A stretch of DNA of 64,000 bases from Datnioides undecimradiatus (taxonomy: Eukaryota > Chordata > Actinopteri > Lobotiformes > Datnioididae): contig WARS01000029.1 in the NCBI GenBank assembly GCA_008933995.1, positions 20,677,511 to 20,741,510 on the forward strand, given 5' to 3'. The notes under the pieces were generated by a model that was not told the origin of the DNA, ran no database searches, and was given only the letters and a program-made list of their open reading frames with translations. The translations under genes were made by a program, and so were the position numbers. Shown piece after piece: positions 25,041 to 41,805 of this stretch (position 1 is the first letter of the stretch; each line of letters starts with the position of its first letter).

Positions 25041-28000
25041 GTTAATCTTGGCCGGGGGTTTAAGCTCTGCGGGTTCACGGCATCACATAGGAAATAAAGG
25101 TTTAGCTTGAAGTGCTCGAATCCACTCATCCGAGAAATTGAAGACATTTGACCCCAGCTGAAGAACAAACACTGAAAGCTAACGCAGAACATGTATCTGT
25201 TTGGTGTGTAGCTTTAAAATAAACCCTGCAGATCGTCTGACATCTTGGACTGACAAAGTGGGTTTGCTCCATCCTTTATTCCCTTTATTCCGGGATTATA
25301 ACATGGCCACATCATGTTTTAGATAGATTGAATAGACCGGACCACCCAGAAATGCCATCGAAGGGCTGAAGGTAGTAACATTTCCTGTTTCAAAAGTTTG
25401 ATCCATACAAGGCTCTCTGCTAAAATCTGCCCCACATATAAGTGAATCCCTGGGGTATATGAAGGTTTCCCAGTTGGTTCCCAGGATGCAGAGTCTTATC
25501 TTGATGTAAAATGATGTTAGGCACCAGGATGATGCTCTTATCTCGAGAAAAAATAAAAAATAAACAAATCAAGGACACTTGTAAAACACTTGTGGTTTTC
25601 GACGGGCACGGACCGGCTGCTTGTGGGAACTGAACTTGTTATCTCTGAGTTTCTGTTCCATCTCCCACCCCTGCCGCCATAAAAAAGTCATAATCCAAGC
25701 CTTGACACTGCACGTCCTTGGCCTGTATCCTAACACGGTGCCGGGAGGAAGCATCCAAAATAACATTCCCTTTGATGCCTTCATGCTAGCCCAAATAAAT
25801 CCATGTATGGTTTGCAGCAATGACACATATTTACTTATTTGGAGGAACGCACTAATTTTTTTTTTTTTTTTTTGTTGGGAAACTTAATTAAATGTGAACG
25901 CGGACACCAGAATCTCCCACGTACGCTCAGTAGATTGACCTTTTTAGCCGTTTTGCTTTTATTGGCCTCTGGTTGAATACATTTTAATAATAAAAACGCT
26001 CTGCGCTCAATACTGCAATTTAGCTGGGTATACTTTAAAATCTGTTTCTGTTGAGCAGCCATGTACTAATCAAACTCATATTGATTTTTAGCTCCCATCG
26101 ACCCGAACATACACATCCTCACAAAACACGAAGGTCACGCTCCAGAGCCTGAGGTCAGAGAGACCTTTTGATACCAAATTAGGCCTGAAATTCAAAACAG
26201 GAAACGGATTGGCTGCGGCGCAGGTTTTCAAAAACTAATGAAGAAACCAGTGAAAAATGTTTGGCGACGTTTATAATTGTTTGTTTATTCTTTAACCAGA
26301 TCCAGTTAAGACTCTTTAATTGTGAAAAACAAAGACTGGTGTGAACATTTAACATTTTAAACTTTAATTTTAATGAACGGGGGGAAAAAAAAAAAGTCGT
26401 TATTTCTGAAATTCTTCTTTTCTGAAACTTCCACAGTATTGTTATTAAAACCCTAGTTTTATGTAACCATTTAATGATCATTTCAAGCATAATTATATAC
26501 ATACATAATTAAATTGCTCACAAATAAGTTTATTTCCTTGTCACCTTTTACAGCCCTGTCTCCTATAAAATACATTTGTATAAACTTATTTCCAACTGCA
26601 GATATAATTTAGGAGAGCTGTATCACTACTTTAATTGCACTTTTTATCAGCATAATTAGGAATTTAATATATAATAAACAAATATAAGTTCCAAAAAACA
26701 CATTAAAACCAAGTTTATTTGCTAATTAACAAAACATCTCTGCTCTTAGCAAGCAAGCGGAGCGTGATTAATGTTCGGTTCTGCTTATTTTAAGTAACAC
26801 AAAAGAAAAGGGCCGACTAACAAGTGGCACATCTGCTGGAGACGTGTGGAGAATTAATTGTGAGTCTCGTCAGGAGGTTTTAACCCACCGCTGTTCACTG
26901 ACGCGTCACGCACATAAGGTGAAGAGACCCCACACTGAGACACGTCACCCTCAGCCCGGAGCCGTGGGATGCGGGGGCGGTGAGGGTGCTGCAGCGCCTC
27001 CGCCCCCAGGTGCCCGAGGTAACTCACGGCTGCTGTCACGTTTCACCCGGTGCACGTCATCTCAGGTGTCTTTTGTTTTAATCATTTCGAGCAGCACAAG
27101 CTTTCCAGATGGGTTCCTGTGATATTTACTATAGCGTCCTACAGTGATTAGTCCGTATTGATCTGTTGTGGCAGGAAGGTTCGGATCAGTTTCAGTTTCC
27201 CAACCAGCAGCAGCCTTTTGATGCCCCCGTACTCCTGTACTGCTCACACAGTGTCCGTGTTACAGAGTTCACATTATATTGTGAAAGTCTTATGCATAAA
27301 AACACAACCATAATGCGTATACTGCAATTTTCCGATAATATAATCTAGTTTTGCAAGATTATACTGTATTTGCTGTGAATCTGGCATAAGAATCACAGGC
27401 AGCCTTTCATGAAAGTGTAGTAATTCCACCAGTATCGCTCAAATAAAATGATTTCCCATTATCGCATATGCAGTCGCCCATCCTGTGACAGTCCCCCTGT
27501 ACATGTATGCAGGGATGCTTGTTTGTGAACTGGATCCAGGCACCAGATGCTTTTCTTGAGTTTCCGGTGGTCTCTCAGTGGTTAAGTGTCTTATTTAATG
27601 GCGCTTGTATTGTTTATTCCAAGCGTGAGAAGCTGCATTAGTCACATGCACTCCTGTGGTTGGACGAGCATCTTAGCGAGCATCACTCCTCCAACCTTCG
27701 ACCGCCTCTGCCCCTGGAGGCATTCGGTCCGGTTGCTCTTCTGATGCCGTTGACCCCGAAAGTCACGGCCTCCTGATTGGATAATTCATTGTGGTAATGT
27801 GCCAATTTGAATGTCCAGCAGAGCAGCGGTGCGTTTTTCCCGACCTGTCTTTAACCTCAATTGCCTTCCTGAGCGGGGGTGAAGCTTTGGTGTCATTACA
27901 GGCAGTTCTGGAGACGAAAACAAGGAGATGCACTGGATCAGACGCGACAGGCAGGCATGACAGAAACTAATGTTTTAGTGATCAAACAAGTGACGTGTGA

Positions 28001-28839
28001 CTAACATGGTGGGTTTAGTGCATTTTGTTTCCTCACAGATTGCCTTGTGTACTCTCTGCTCACCTTCATTTGCTTCTGTGTTCTCCAGCTCCTAATGAGC
28101 GGCAGCACCTACCTTTCTCTCTCTCTCTGTGTCTCCCTCCTTCTCTCTCTCCTCCTAATTCCCCCTCTGCCGGGCTGCAGGCGTCAGTTTATCAGCCTCG
28201 CTCTCTCCATCACTCCATTTCATCCCTTTGTCTGTGCTCTTCACTTTTTTCTTTCTTTTTTTCCTCCACTCCACAATCCAGCGGTAACGAGGAAAGGTCA
28301 GTGTGTCAGCTCTCTCCTGATGTGCTGTCAGTGTTCATGTCTGTTACCGAGGTACTTATTAGCTCTGGCCTTTAGCTGCTGGCGTAACGAGCAGGCAGCA
28401 CAGCGCTGCAACAGCTGGTGGAGGGTGGAGAGAAAAAACAAGAGCAAGAGGAGCGAAGATGACCTCAGACAGAGTTAATCCAACCCAAAGGATGCTACGG
28501 CCATTTCCTCTCTGTAAATCTGATTTTAATCAGTATGGAAACAAGGTGGAGAATAGGGCGCACAATACAGAAAGAAACCACGTCAGGATCAAAGTCAAAA
28601 TTACATAAAAGAAGCAAAATGTAGTTTAAAACTGTTTCCTGTCCGTCCCAGAGGCAACTGATTTTGGAGTCTATAGACTCTTCTTCTCTACTGCCTTAAA
28701 ATGATGATAATTATATCATTTAATAAGTTTTAGACACTCGTTTCTTTAAATTAAATTATATATAAACGTATCATCCCCTTCACTCAATCTTCTTAAGTCA
28801 AATTTCCAAGTGATCTGGGCTTAAATGCTGGGACATAAG

Positions 28840-28841
<2 letters not shown>

Positions 28842-28885
<44 letters not shown>

Positions 28886-28886
28886 T
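28842..28886. repeat. (CA)n(TA)n microsatellite
   Basis: About sixteen CA units followed by six TA units. Confidence 0.96.
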
Positions 28887-30094
28887 ATGGTCTGATGAGT
28901 AGTAAGTTTCAAATCCCCCAGCCACGCCTCCCGAGACTGCAGCGCTCATCACACACCAGATGGATGAGGCTTTGCTAATCTTCAATCGTGTTACCAAACC
29001 ACAGCTCGCTATGCTAGGTTTTAGGCTAAACAGCAGGACTCGCAGAGGAAGACAGGCAGGTTTTAGAAGAACAACAGGTAGACAATCAAAACTCAGTCCA
29101 AACAGGCAGGCGCGGCTAATTAAAGGTAAGTCAAATAAGAAGTGTGCAGGTAGGTGTGACTACAGACGACAGGTGAGTTTGACCTGCAGACCCTAAAATC
29201 TCAGGCGTCAGAAATTAGATTAATGATGTTAGACAAGTCCTGGCCTCTGTACGGTGGCTGATTTGGGACATTTCAGGCTCAGCTTGTTAGGCTTGACTAA
29301 ACTGTACCATGTCTTTGGTCCACTGAGCTGCATGACAAGAAGTGTTCATTTACATGCAAATGGTGCCATTCAGCTTTGCATCGGTGAAACCTGCACCTCG
29401 GACGTCCAGTCGACCAATAATCACAGCTCAGTGTAGTTAATAACACAAATAACAGGTGCATTTAACGAGGCTGCAACTGTTTTTCCTCAATTCATTTACT
29501 TTTTAACTATGCTGTCGTATAATTGAACAATCCTTTTGTCAATAAAAGTTGGAAATATTTCATTCAGATTCCTTTTTCGCACTTTCCCACTTTGTTGCCA
29601 CTGGCGCTCAAAGAAATTCAGTACACACCAACAGCAAAACTACATGAAAGAGACAACATACTGTCATTTGTGGCAAAGGAAAGCAGCAAATCCTCACATT
29701 TGAGAAGCTTAAACTAGAGAATATTTGACATTTTTGGGGGGGTATATCACATGACCGAGCCATTATTAATGTAATAAGTTACTGCACATCTGTGCTTTCC
29801 TGCTACAACAAGTCAAAAATGTCTGATATTATATTTATTTATTTATTATTTTAACCTGACATCTCTATCGGCTGCTTCCACAGATGTAGGGTTCAGTGTC
29901 AGATGTGTTACTTCAGTAATAATCTGCTGTTTCAGTATGAAGAGGCCTCGTGTGATCAGATGCTGCGTGTGCTTCAAGCTGCGTGTCTCAAGTGTTGTGG
30001 TATTGATTTGTATTGGCTTTGTGTCAGCATGACATCGCCTTGGCAACGCAGTCTCAAGTTTTCCCTCAGACTGGCTGCTTTATCATGCGTGAGC

Positions 30095-30119
30095 GTGTGT
30101 GTGTGTGTGTGTGTGTGTG
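30095..30119. repeat. (GT)n microsatellite
   Basis: Twelve GT units. It is the complement of the CA arrays 80 and 240 bp downstream. Confidence 0.96.
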
Positions 30120-30198
30120 CGCTCTGTAGGGGAGAAATCCCTCCGTCTGCCGCGCGGGTGCCATGGATTTGCTTTGCCCTGACTCAGCACTTTTTCTT

Positions 30199-30200
<2 letters not shown>

Positions 30201-30230
<30 letters not shown>
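30201..30230. repeat. (CA)n microsatellite
   Basis: Fifteen AC/CA units. Confidence 0.96.
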
Positions 30231-30234
<4 letters not shown>

Positions 30235-30323
30235 CTCAGTATTCAAAGTGTCGTTATCTAGTAGCAGCCTTTTCCATCACCTCTGATGTTTCTTCATAAT
30301 CAGGTTTTGTCATTGCTCACCAT

Positions 30324-30354
30324 TCTCTCTCTCTCTCTCTCTCATTTACACATG

Positions 30355-30396
<42 letters not shown>
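30324..30396. repeat. (CT)n and (CA)n compound microsatellite
   Basis: CT tract at 30324-30343, then CA tract at 30359-30396. Confidence 0.96.
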
Positions 30397-30399
<3 letters not shown>

Positions 30400-32719
30400 C
30401 CCTTTGAGGCTGGGATGCAGGCAGCATCCAGAGTGGAAATGAAATTGCAGCTGGGTGAAATTTGGCAATGTCTCTGCAAAGGTTAGCCGCTGTTTTCAGG
30501 CACGGCTCTCGCTCTCTCGCCACCTTTACTTCCCAGCAGCCATCTCCCCCGTCACCTCCTCCGACCCCCCGACTTCCTGCAGCAGCGTCGATATTTCTGA
30601 ATTAAAATCAGCCTCTGGTATGTCGCCGGAGTTCAGTGAAGCCATGACGGGTCCTTGTTTGTTTCCTGTTTTTGATCCGGACCTGCCAGTGAGGTCAGCT
30701 CAGAACCGAGACACTTCCTCATTTCAAACCGAGACATCCTGTTACTGTCTCGGCTTTGGGCTGAGCCATCACTTTTAAATACCATGCACATTTATTAAAC
30801 GACTTAAAAAGGATCACCGCGCCAAAAGATTTAATCAGAATCTGGAGCTCAGGACATTAGCCGGACACGAGCAAGATAATGTATAACCTCAACTTAATGC
30901 ATTTTTAAATTCAGTGTTTAATTTGAATGTTCAGCCTGTCGTTTGCGCTCTCTTCCAATCTTTCTCTTCGCTTTCTTCCATCGGAGCTACATACTCACCT
31001 GCTTTCCTTGCAACAGATCCGCGTTTACTCTAGAATTTGGTGCACAGTGTCGTCTCGAAGCATAAAACACACTTTTTTATGCCTGGAAACATAAAATGCA
31101 GTTTAAAAAAATAATAGCATTTTGGAAAAATATTGCTGTTGCTGTAAAATCTGCTAAATACTGACACAAACAAGTATCTTGCGTTATATCGTGCTAATTG
31201 AGTTTCTTACTTAAAGATTTCATTCTGTTGATCGCTCCAAAAAGCCTCATAAAACACGAAAACTTCTACCTTTTTCAGGTAAGTGTACTTTTTATAGGTG
31301 CGGCGTAATTAAGTTTTTATTAAAAGTAGAAAAACATTAAAACTTTCCAGCTCAGTTTCACTGGAGGTGAGCTAAGAACCTGAATTGCTGTTATTTGAGT
31401 GCTTAATTATTCAATTCCACCTGAGAATATTGCACATTTGGCTCGAAAGTCGTTGAGAAAACTCATTAGGGTGAATAATTTGACATTATTTCAAACATTT
31501 CACGTTTGCTTTGGAATCTTTTTACAGTGCACACATTCAATATAAGTAGCTTTGTGTCTGCCGGTGTCGCTCAAACATGCATTTGTCAAACATTTGCATT
31601 CCACCAGCCCAGTTTAACTGCAGAGGTGCTGAAATATCACGCGGTGTTGCTTAAAACGTCCTGGATGAGGTAGTGTTTCGGCCTGTGGCTAGCTGAAATC
31701 ACACTGAATAAAGACCCCAAACATTGTTATAATTCATGCACAGAGGTATTTAATTATTTTCACTTGGCATATTTTAACATAAGGCTTTGCCATTGCAGTG
31801 ACAGACATCCTACAGTTGTTGTACAGCGAACACAGCGTGAGTTAATCTCATACATCCCTGGATGTCCTCTCCAGCTGCTGCAACAGCTGTCGCCAGGACA
31901 GGGAGCATGGGAGCGCGTTGCCCTGAAAAACATAGGAGGCACGTCAGCGCTGTCAAAAAGACAAACCCTCCAGCTCGGTGATTTGGTGTCGCCGTTGAAA
32001 TGTGAAGGAATACGCTACTAAATGATCTCTTAGCACGTTGCGCGCACCCTCGGAGAGTCGTCACCTCAGTAGCCCCATAAAAACCAGAGCGGATGCATTA
32101 AATGGCAGGACACATCTTGACACGGAGAGTCATCAAATTGCTTTAAATACCATCTCAGTGCTTCACAGCCTTAATTCATTTCCTTCAAGTGTTTGTGACT
32201 CAAATATATCCCGCTTAACGTCTTTGATTACGAGGATTTATTATTTATCATCATGAAACCAGGGGAAGTGTCTGACATACTGCGGGGTTTTAAATCTGTG
32301 AGCATGTAAGTGGACTTAAATCACAGCCAGGAACGGGATAAACTATGTTTGTGCTGCGTTTTACGACTTAAAAGCGGGATTTTCTTCTGAATTTGCTGAC
32401 TGGTAATAACTTTAAAGTATCACCTTCTCCGTGCTTTGACCCTTCTCCTTGGTATTCATCCAGACACTCCTCACCTCACTAATTTATGGACATTAATCAA
32501 ACATATAAACAAGCAAGTTTGCATTCACAACCGAACTGGAAGATTTATTATTGGCCGGCTTTACAGTCGTAGCACGGAGCGTCTACTCATGACTATAAAT
32601 TCACTGTTTTAAAGTTTCATTTCAAGCAGATTAAAATGTAATGAATCACATTTCACTTCTACAATTTGTCTCTCAGTCCTCAGCTCTCTCGCTTCACCTC
32701 TGCCCCCCCTCCTCTCCAT

Positions 32720-32758
32720 CACACACACACACACGCGCACACACACGCGCGCACACAC
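32720..32758. repeat. (CA)n/(CG)n microsatellite about 65 bp before exon 3
   Basis: CA repeat interrupted by cgcgc units, close to the acceptor of exon 3 but outside its polypyrimidine tract. Confidence 0.93.
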
Positions 32759-32793
32759 GATTAAATGAAGTGGAAGGTGATTCTCGTCATTAA

Positions 32794-33102
<309 letters not shown>

Positions 33103-36100
33103 TGATTCAGGCAGCAGTTACACGTCCATGTGAACATCTTACTAGTATATTAACGTCATACCGAGCAGATTCAACTTTTCCATGTGGCTTGATCTTATTT
33201 TATTTCAAGCTGGCATCGAAGGTTTAAAGAGCGCAGGTGTAACTGATGTGTTTGACGTTGTCTGCAGTGAGCCCTAGAAATACAAGTAAATATGAGTGTC
33301 AGGTGGGAAAATGTGGTTATTTAAAGCCTTTACTGTAGATCAGTAAAGCAGCACACTTCAGGAAGTGGGAGAGCGCTTGTAAAAATAATACTATTGCTTC
33401 TGGCAGCAGATGATTAAGGCGTCATAAGCTGCAAACAAACCGCCTGTCAAACAGACAAACAGCATCTGAAACCCGCTTCCTGCAGCACCTCTCTGAACGT
33501 AGAGATGGAGGGAGGGCAGGCTGCATCCGGCAATTTCTTTAATTTTTGCAACGGGAGGGTTTGAAATTCTCTTTTTGTGTTTTCTTTACAACAGTTTCTG
33601 CTGCTTTTCATGTCTGCGAACAAATGCAGGAGGCCTTTCAGGAACGTTTGTCTGAAAACGTTCGCCCATATTCAGACGACGCCTCTCCCTCCTCTCTGAC
33701 AACGGGCTCTTCGCTCCGTCTTTGAGTATCACAGCTGTAAACGCGCTTGTCTTCCGATGCCGCCGTGCAAACGCAGGACAGTTTCGCTTCAAGCGCATCC
33801 TTCATACAAAAACAAATAATTCATTTCACCGTGGTGTATCAAGATCAGCTCGCGGAGATGGGAAGTGCTTTTGTTCAGATTTCGGGTTTTGATTTTCCTT
33901 TTTCATCCTGGCTGTTGGAGCGTCTTTCAGTGTAGCCCAACGGAACATTTTCAGCATTATTTCCATAAGTAACTGTCAAAAAATTTAAAAAAACCCAACA
34001 AAACTGATAAATAAGACCAGAAAATGTTTGCTGGGATGGATTTGGGTTTGTGCTGCAATCAATTAAAGCCAACGGCTGCCTTAGGAAGCGTTATCTTAAA
34101 GACTGAAAATGGCCTGCAGAGATGAATTGTGTGCGATTTGTAGTTATTTGGGTTAAAAGGCACGTTTATGTTAATATTATGTGCTTTAAATGCTGTAAAT
34201 AGACAGAGAGTAGCTCAGGATTCAGGTTCACTGAAGTTAAAATACACTTGGCCTCACTGTCATGGATGTAATTTACATTTCTACAGGGACTGGTACTGCC
34301 TGCAGCGTCAAGCCTGCTCACCAGGAGCCTTTCACTCTTTGTTAATAATGGATGCAACAATGAAAGGAACCTGGGCAGGGCTCTGTTGAGTGCATGGGGC
34401 TGCTGTCAAACAGTTAAACCTCTGCTGACAGGAGTCTGGTGCTGTTGTTAGAAAGACCGCCTGGCGCACGAGAAGTCACAGCTTTGATTCCCGCAGCGGC
34501 GAGGGCGTCCATCAGCAGTCTCCGAGCAAGTCGCCGATGGAGCGCCGTCGCCTCCGAGTGTCAGCTCAGTGTCTGAGATGTAAATGCGAATGAGAGATCC
34601 GACCGAGACACGCATGTGGTGACTTACATATTCAGCAGTGCGGCTGATGCTCTTGCTCCTGCGCGAAGTCGTCTCTGCAGGCTGCGGAGGAATTCACAGC
34701 TTAGGCAGCTTCCTCCGCTTCCCTTCGCCACTGCGTCCACCGCCTCACGTCTGCATGTGCTCCCTCAGCTCCGTCACATCAGCCTGCACACAAATAACAC
34801 AACTTTACACGTCTAAACTGTGCATGTACCAAACTGATACGCCAATCCTCCCCACCACCATCGTCTATGGAGAGCAGGTCCATAGTCTGGGAACAAAGAG
34901 AAACACATAGTGAAACGATCACAGCTCGGCTAAACACAACTTGAATTGTATTAAAATGGGCTAACGTGTGTGTGAGTGGTGCGACAGCTCTTGCAGCTGC
35001 AGGACTGAAGCAGCAGTGCAGTCGCCCTGATTTATGTTTGGTTGCTAAACACTTTTGATGAGTCTTGCTTGACAGAAATTGAAGAATTGCACCTTGTTTG
35101 TCTAGTTTACGCCTCGGCTAGACGCGTTCAGTGGTCTCCATGGTAACCGGTGACCCTGCACGCGGACTTTTATTCTTTGGGTCGACTTCTTGACGCAATT
35201 AGGGGAAGTGAAATCTGCACGAAAGGCTGTTTACATCACACAAAAATCCAGATGACCGTGTGTGTTTTTGGACTTGGTGAGTGTATCTAAACCGTTCGAT
35301 CAGCTCCCGGGCTCGTCTGTGAGCTCCACCGCTTCACTGGAGGCAGATTCCCACCGCTCGCTGCAGCGGGTGGGGGACTAAAAAATCGGTGAATCAATAA
35401 GAAACTCTTGATATCTTCCCGTGGAGTCGACATGAAAACTGTGTTGGTTTGGGAAATCTCCGCTGCCTTCTGCAGACACAGACGCCGAACGCAGGTTAGA
35501 GCCTGCGTGTAATGAAAATGAAGCAAATAAATAAAAAGTTGTTTCTTTGTTTGCTTTCAAAATCAGTGTTTTCCAGCATTTTAAAACATCTTTTAAGCGC
35601 GTCCACGTTTCGGGACGCTAGACAGCAAAGGGAACGGCAGATCGTCACCAAGCAAACTACGGTATGTCGGAATGACGGGAAGCCATGCATGCATTAGATG
35701 TGATTCAGAGGCAGTCAAGCATCTCCCCTCTCCTTTATGGAAGACTGTACACCCTTCTTGTTACAGCGGCAGCCCGGAGAGCGGCTTTTGATCCCGATTT
35801 GACAGGATATGATTTTTCTCGCAGTGAAGGATCCAAACTCTCTGAAGCCTGGGAGCCATCGCTAAGAAAGAGCGAACAGGGTATGACTTCTTGCAGCTTG
35901 AAAACTTGTTGATTTGACACTTCGCATGAAAGGTGATAAACCCGGATGAGCTGTCGGAGTGTTTTTAAAGCTCCATATATTAGTCAGGCCAGCTTAGTGT
36001 GTCAGCTGAGGAGGAGATTGGACTGCAAAAACAGCTGTATCAGTCACAGCTTCTCAGCGTCTTCTCAGCTTAGATGCTCCGTCTGTTTTCCTTTTGCTCC

Positions 36101-36555
36101 TCAGAGCTGGAAAATAGCCGAGTACATTTACTTAAGTACAGTTTTACTCAAACTTCTACTGAGAAGATCTGAGTAATTCATCCCTTTGCTACTGCTACCT
36201 CAATTCATTTCATTATTTCCTCTTAATTCTCATTTTTCCACATGTATGAACAAAGACTCGGTGGCAGGAACATTAGAAATATCCAGGAAAGCTTCAAGTT
36301 AATAACAGAAAACTTCTCAAACAAACAGCGAGCAAGATAACATTACAACTACAAAAACAACAAAGGACACACACAAGTCCCACTTCCTAATATAAGACAA
36401 TTTAGTTTACATTTCTCTTTTTTAGGTCTTTAGGACATGGTTGCTAAGAGGAGTGAAGGTGTAGGTTTGCATTTAATGAGAGATCCTTTGTAAATGTGAA
36501 CGAGAGAAGCAAATAAGTCCAGACTTTAAGCTTTGCATCATTACAAGTAGGTGGC

Positions 36556-36584
36556 ATATATATATATGTATATATAGATATATA
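36556..36584. repeat. (TA)n microsatellite
   Basis: Interrupted TA repeat, visible directly. Confidence 0.9.
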
Positions 36585-37613
36585 AGACATTCCCAGAACA
36601 AGTGTGGATGGGACGCTTTGACAGATGATCAAGTGTTTGGCCTCCAACTAATCCTCCACAACCTACAGGGAGTCCACTGAATCCTGAGCGTTACTCCAGA
36701 TCTGGTTCCATTCATCATGAGCCATGCTGCAGCTCAGAGCCACACTCCGAGACCTTTTCAAAGCTGCGATATCAGATGATATTTTATTAATAACTCCTTT
36801 ATAGACCCTGTGTGCTTAGTCGAGCGATATCTCATGCTAGTAAACATGCGTCCCAGTAGGAGGCTTCTTTTGGCTTCTTTAGCCTTAGATGCCTTAAAAG
36901 CTACAAATGCGCTCCTCTGCTGAGGGCGCGATCGCGTTTGTTTTGAGGCGATTTCTGAGTTAATATCAGAATATTACAAGAATGTTATTTATCCAACATC
37001 TCAGGGACCCCCACCTATATTCATCTTATAACCCACGAAGGAGGTAGCACCCTTAGGTTGGGAGCTACAGGACTGAAATACCAAACTGTGTATCAACAGT
37101 AAACTGCTGCTTACGTATTAATGCAGCGAAACACTGCACTAAACCCATCTGTTTAGCATCCATAAGCAGTTTACACACACGTTATAACTCTTTTATAACA
37201 CACGTAATGTAATTTTAAGCAGATATGTGTGTAATGCTAACATTAACTGCTTTGTCAGCACTTCTGTTCGGCTCTTCAGCAGCTCCACTGACTGTGATCT
37301 AAATGTGTTCGCGGGGCGTTTTAAGTCCGCGGACGCCGCGCCACGTGGTGCCAGGGACCAGTGAATGCAGCATGGAGTTGCACTAAATGATTACTTTGTG
37401 ACCTTTATAGTACAACCCATTTCTGTAAAGTTAAGTGTTAGATTCAAAACTCTGCAAACAACAGGTGCAACAGCTCAGAAACAGAAGAATGCAGCACTTT
37501 TATGTTATACGAACAGACACGGACACATCCTGAGACACAAGGCCCCTGGGCTAAGACATCTAAAGGCCCCCCCAACACCTCCCATATAGGAGCACGCCCA
37601 AATTTAAAGCGAA

Positions 37614-37835
37614 ACAGTGTCTATTCCTTGTCTCGTAACCTGTCTTGCATCTCTTTGTGGCTGCGCCTCTGCGTTGTCGTGGTAATTGTGTGTCTCTGTG
37701 TGGTCGCTGCGCATGTCTTTGTAGTTCCCCTGTGTCTCTGCAGCAATGTTAGGTCTCTCTGTATTTGTTTCGTGTCTCCTTGTGGTTTTCTGGAGTCTCT
37801 GTAGCTGGTTTATGTCTCTTTCTAGCATTGAGATT
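37614..37835. repeat. Degenerate minisatellite of the GTCTCTTTGTGGT type
   Basis: Variants of tgtctctttgtggt, tgcatctctttgtggc and tgtctctgtgtggtcg recur about every 20-25 bp. The tandem structure is old and diverged. The short frames crossing it are periodic artefacts. Confidence 0.7.
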
Positions 37836-38912
37836 GACTTTTGCAAAGAAACGTTGTCAGTCACTTTAAACAGATGCTCTAGTCAACGGCCCCTGAGCCC
37901 GATATGCCTGTTTATGCCTCCATCCATGGTAATAGAGTATTTTTACTCGTCTGTATTGGTAATGTTATTTTAGGTGGAAGGACCTGAGTACCTCTTTCAC
38001 CACTGTTCCCTGATTCGTACTCGTGTCCTTCCTCCTCCTCCTCGTCTCATTCCCTACCCTCCTCTCTCTCCTTGACCGGGGTCTTGTCAGAGGCTACTCA
38101 TATTTCAAAACATGCTCTGGGAAGTAAATGAGATGCCACTCTCCACAGCCTCCTCAGCAGGAAACAGAGCCGTTTGTTGGGCTTAACGCTTCGCTGGCCG
38201 TCCAGCTCAGCCCTTCAAAGCACTAAAGACGGCACTGAGATCACAATTATGCGGCGGCAGGGAAGCCAATTTCACTCACATAGCCACATCAGTGCATGAC
38301 ACGCACTCTCAAGTAGGGGAGGGCAGACTCGAGCGACGCGCACGCACGCGCAAACCACAAATGCAGCTTGTTTCTTCTCGAATGTTAATGCACACGTCGC
38401 AGGCAGCTGATTGGGAAAATACAGGCCATTAGTCTTTTTAAGAGAGGCTCGGTACGGAGACAGAATAGGTTCCAGAGTTATTGATCACTGGACAGAGAGA
38501 GGGAGAGACACTATCAGCAGTTAGGATCAATGGCCTTCTGTGAGCTCAAAGTTTGAAAACGCAGAGAGTCTGTCTCTGGGTTGAAGGAGGTTGTGGAGAG
38601 GTTTTCCTCCACGGGCCAAATGTAAATTTCTGCAAGAGCTCGTGAATCTTTATCGATCTTTAACGATCATTTCATTACAGACACGAGCCTGAACAGAAGA
38701 CCGTAGCTTTTAGACTCTAGGATGACCATGAAACTGCATTCCTGTAGTAAACAGCTTGATTGTGAAGCATCAAAGTAGATAAAAAAGCACCCTGTGTTCC
38801 AGTCTGAGGTGCTCAAGGAGAGATTTACTACAAATAGTCTCTCCACTGGATCATCTCCGCTGCAGCAACCGGTGAAACGTGGATGGCGGAGTGTGAAAAT
38901 GAGGCAAACTAA

Positions 38913-41374
<2,462 letters not shown>

Positions 41375-41578
41375 CCTCTGACGTGGCCAACTTCGATGGC
41401 GGCAGCAGCCTGATCTACAGGCTCAGCGTGAGGCCGAGCTGGACGGCGATGGAGGTGATCACCCTGAAGTTCAAGACACTGAGGAATTGTGGGACGCTGC
41501 TCCACGCTGAGGGGCAGAGAGATCACAGCCTCACTCTGGTGCTGGAGAAAGGACGGCTGCTGCTCTACCACCAGCAAG
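41375..41578 (+). CDS. cntnap4: cntnap4-like exon 5: first half of laminin-G domain 1
   Basis: This 204-nt exon follows acceptor ccttattgttctgtag and ends at donor gtacag, with phase 1 in and 1 out. The translation starts SDVANFDGGSSLIYRLS, then VITLKFKTL, then GTLLHAEGQRDHSLTL and KGRLLLYHQQ. FDG-SSLIYR, I-LKFKT and the LLH-EGQ strand order are typical of the first laminin-G (LNS) domain of Caspr proteins. This domain is an extracellular beta sandwich. The frame is intact. The rest of the domain should be encoded by the next two exons, which are badly eroded, so this half-domain may be expressed without its usual partner half. Confidence 0.92.
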
Positions 41579-41708
41579 GTACAGCATCGCTCTGCCGGTA
41601 TTCAGATTAGATAAGCTCTTTGTCACATGGAGCATCTCACACAAGCATGACCACGCCCTTTCTTCTCGTATTCTCAATATAAACCTTGTAAAAACGTGAT
41701 TATGGTCT

Positions 41709-41805
41709 GGCCCGTCCTGGGTGGGCACCCCGCCTCCCGCCTGAGGGACAGGCTCCAGCTCCCCCCCCCCGCGACCCTTGAATGGTATAAGCTGTTATAG
41801 ATTTC
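41709..41805 (+). repeat. 3' fragment of a dispersed vertebrate repeat
   Basis: The sequence ggtgggcaccccgcctcccg, then caggctccagct, a C-run, cgcgaccc and gaatggtataagctgttatag is the familiar tail of a widespread fish interspersed repeat (tggataagcggttatag type). Class assignment is not attempted. Confidence 0.65.

Noticed and set aside
28047..28478. 143-codon frame beginning with a hydrophobic segment
   Set aside because: Driven by CT-rich low-complexity sequence inside intron 2; no domain or splice logic.
34440..34530. tRNA-like B-box (tttgattcccgcagc)
   Set aside because: No matching A-box, cloverleaf or acceptor stem. At most a trace of a tRNA-derived SINE.
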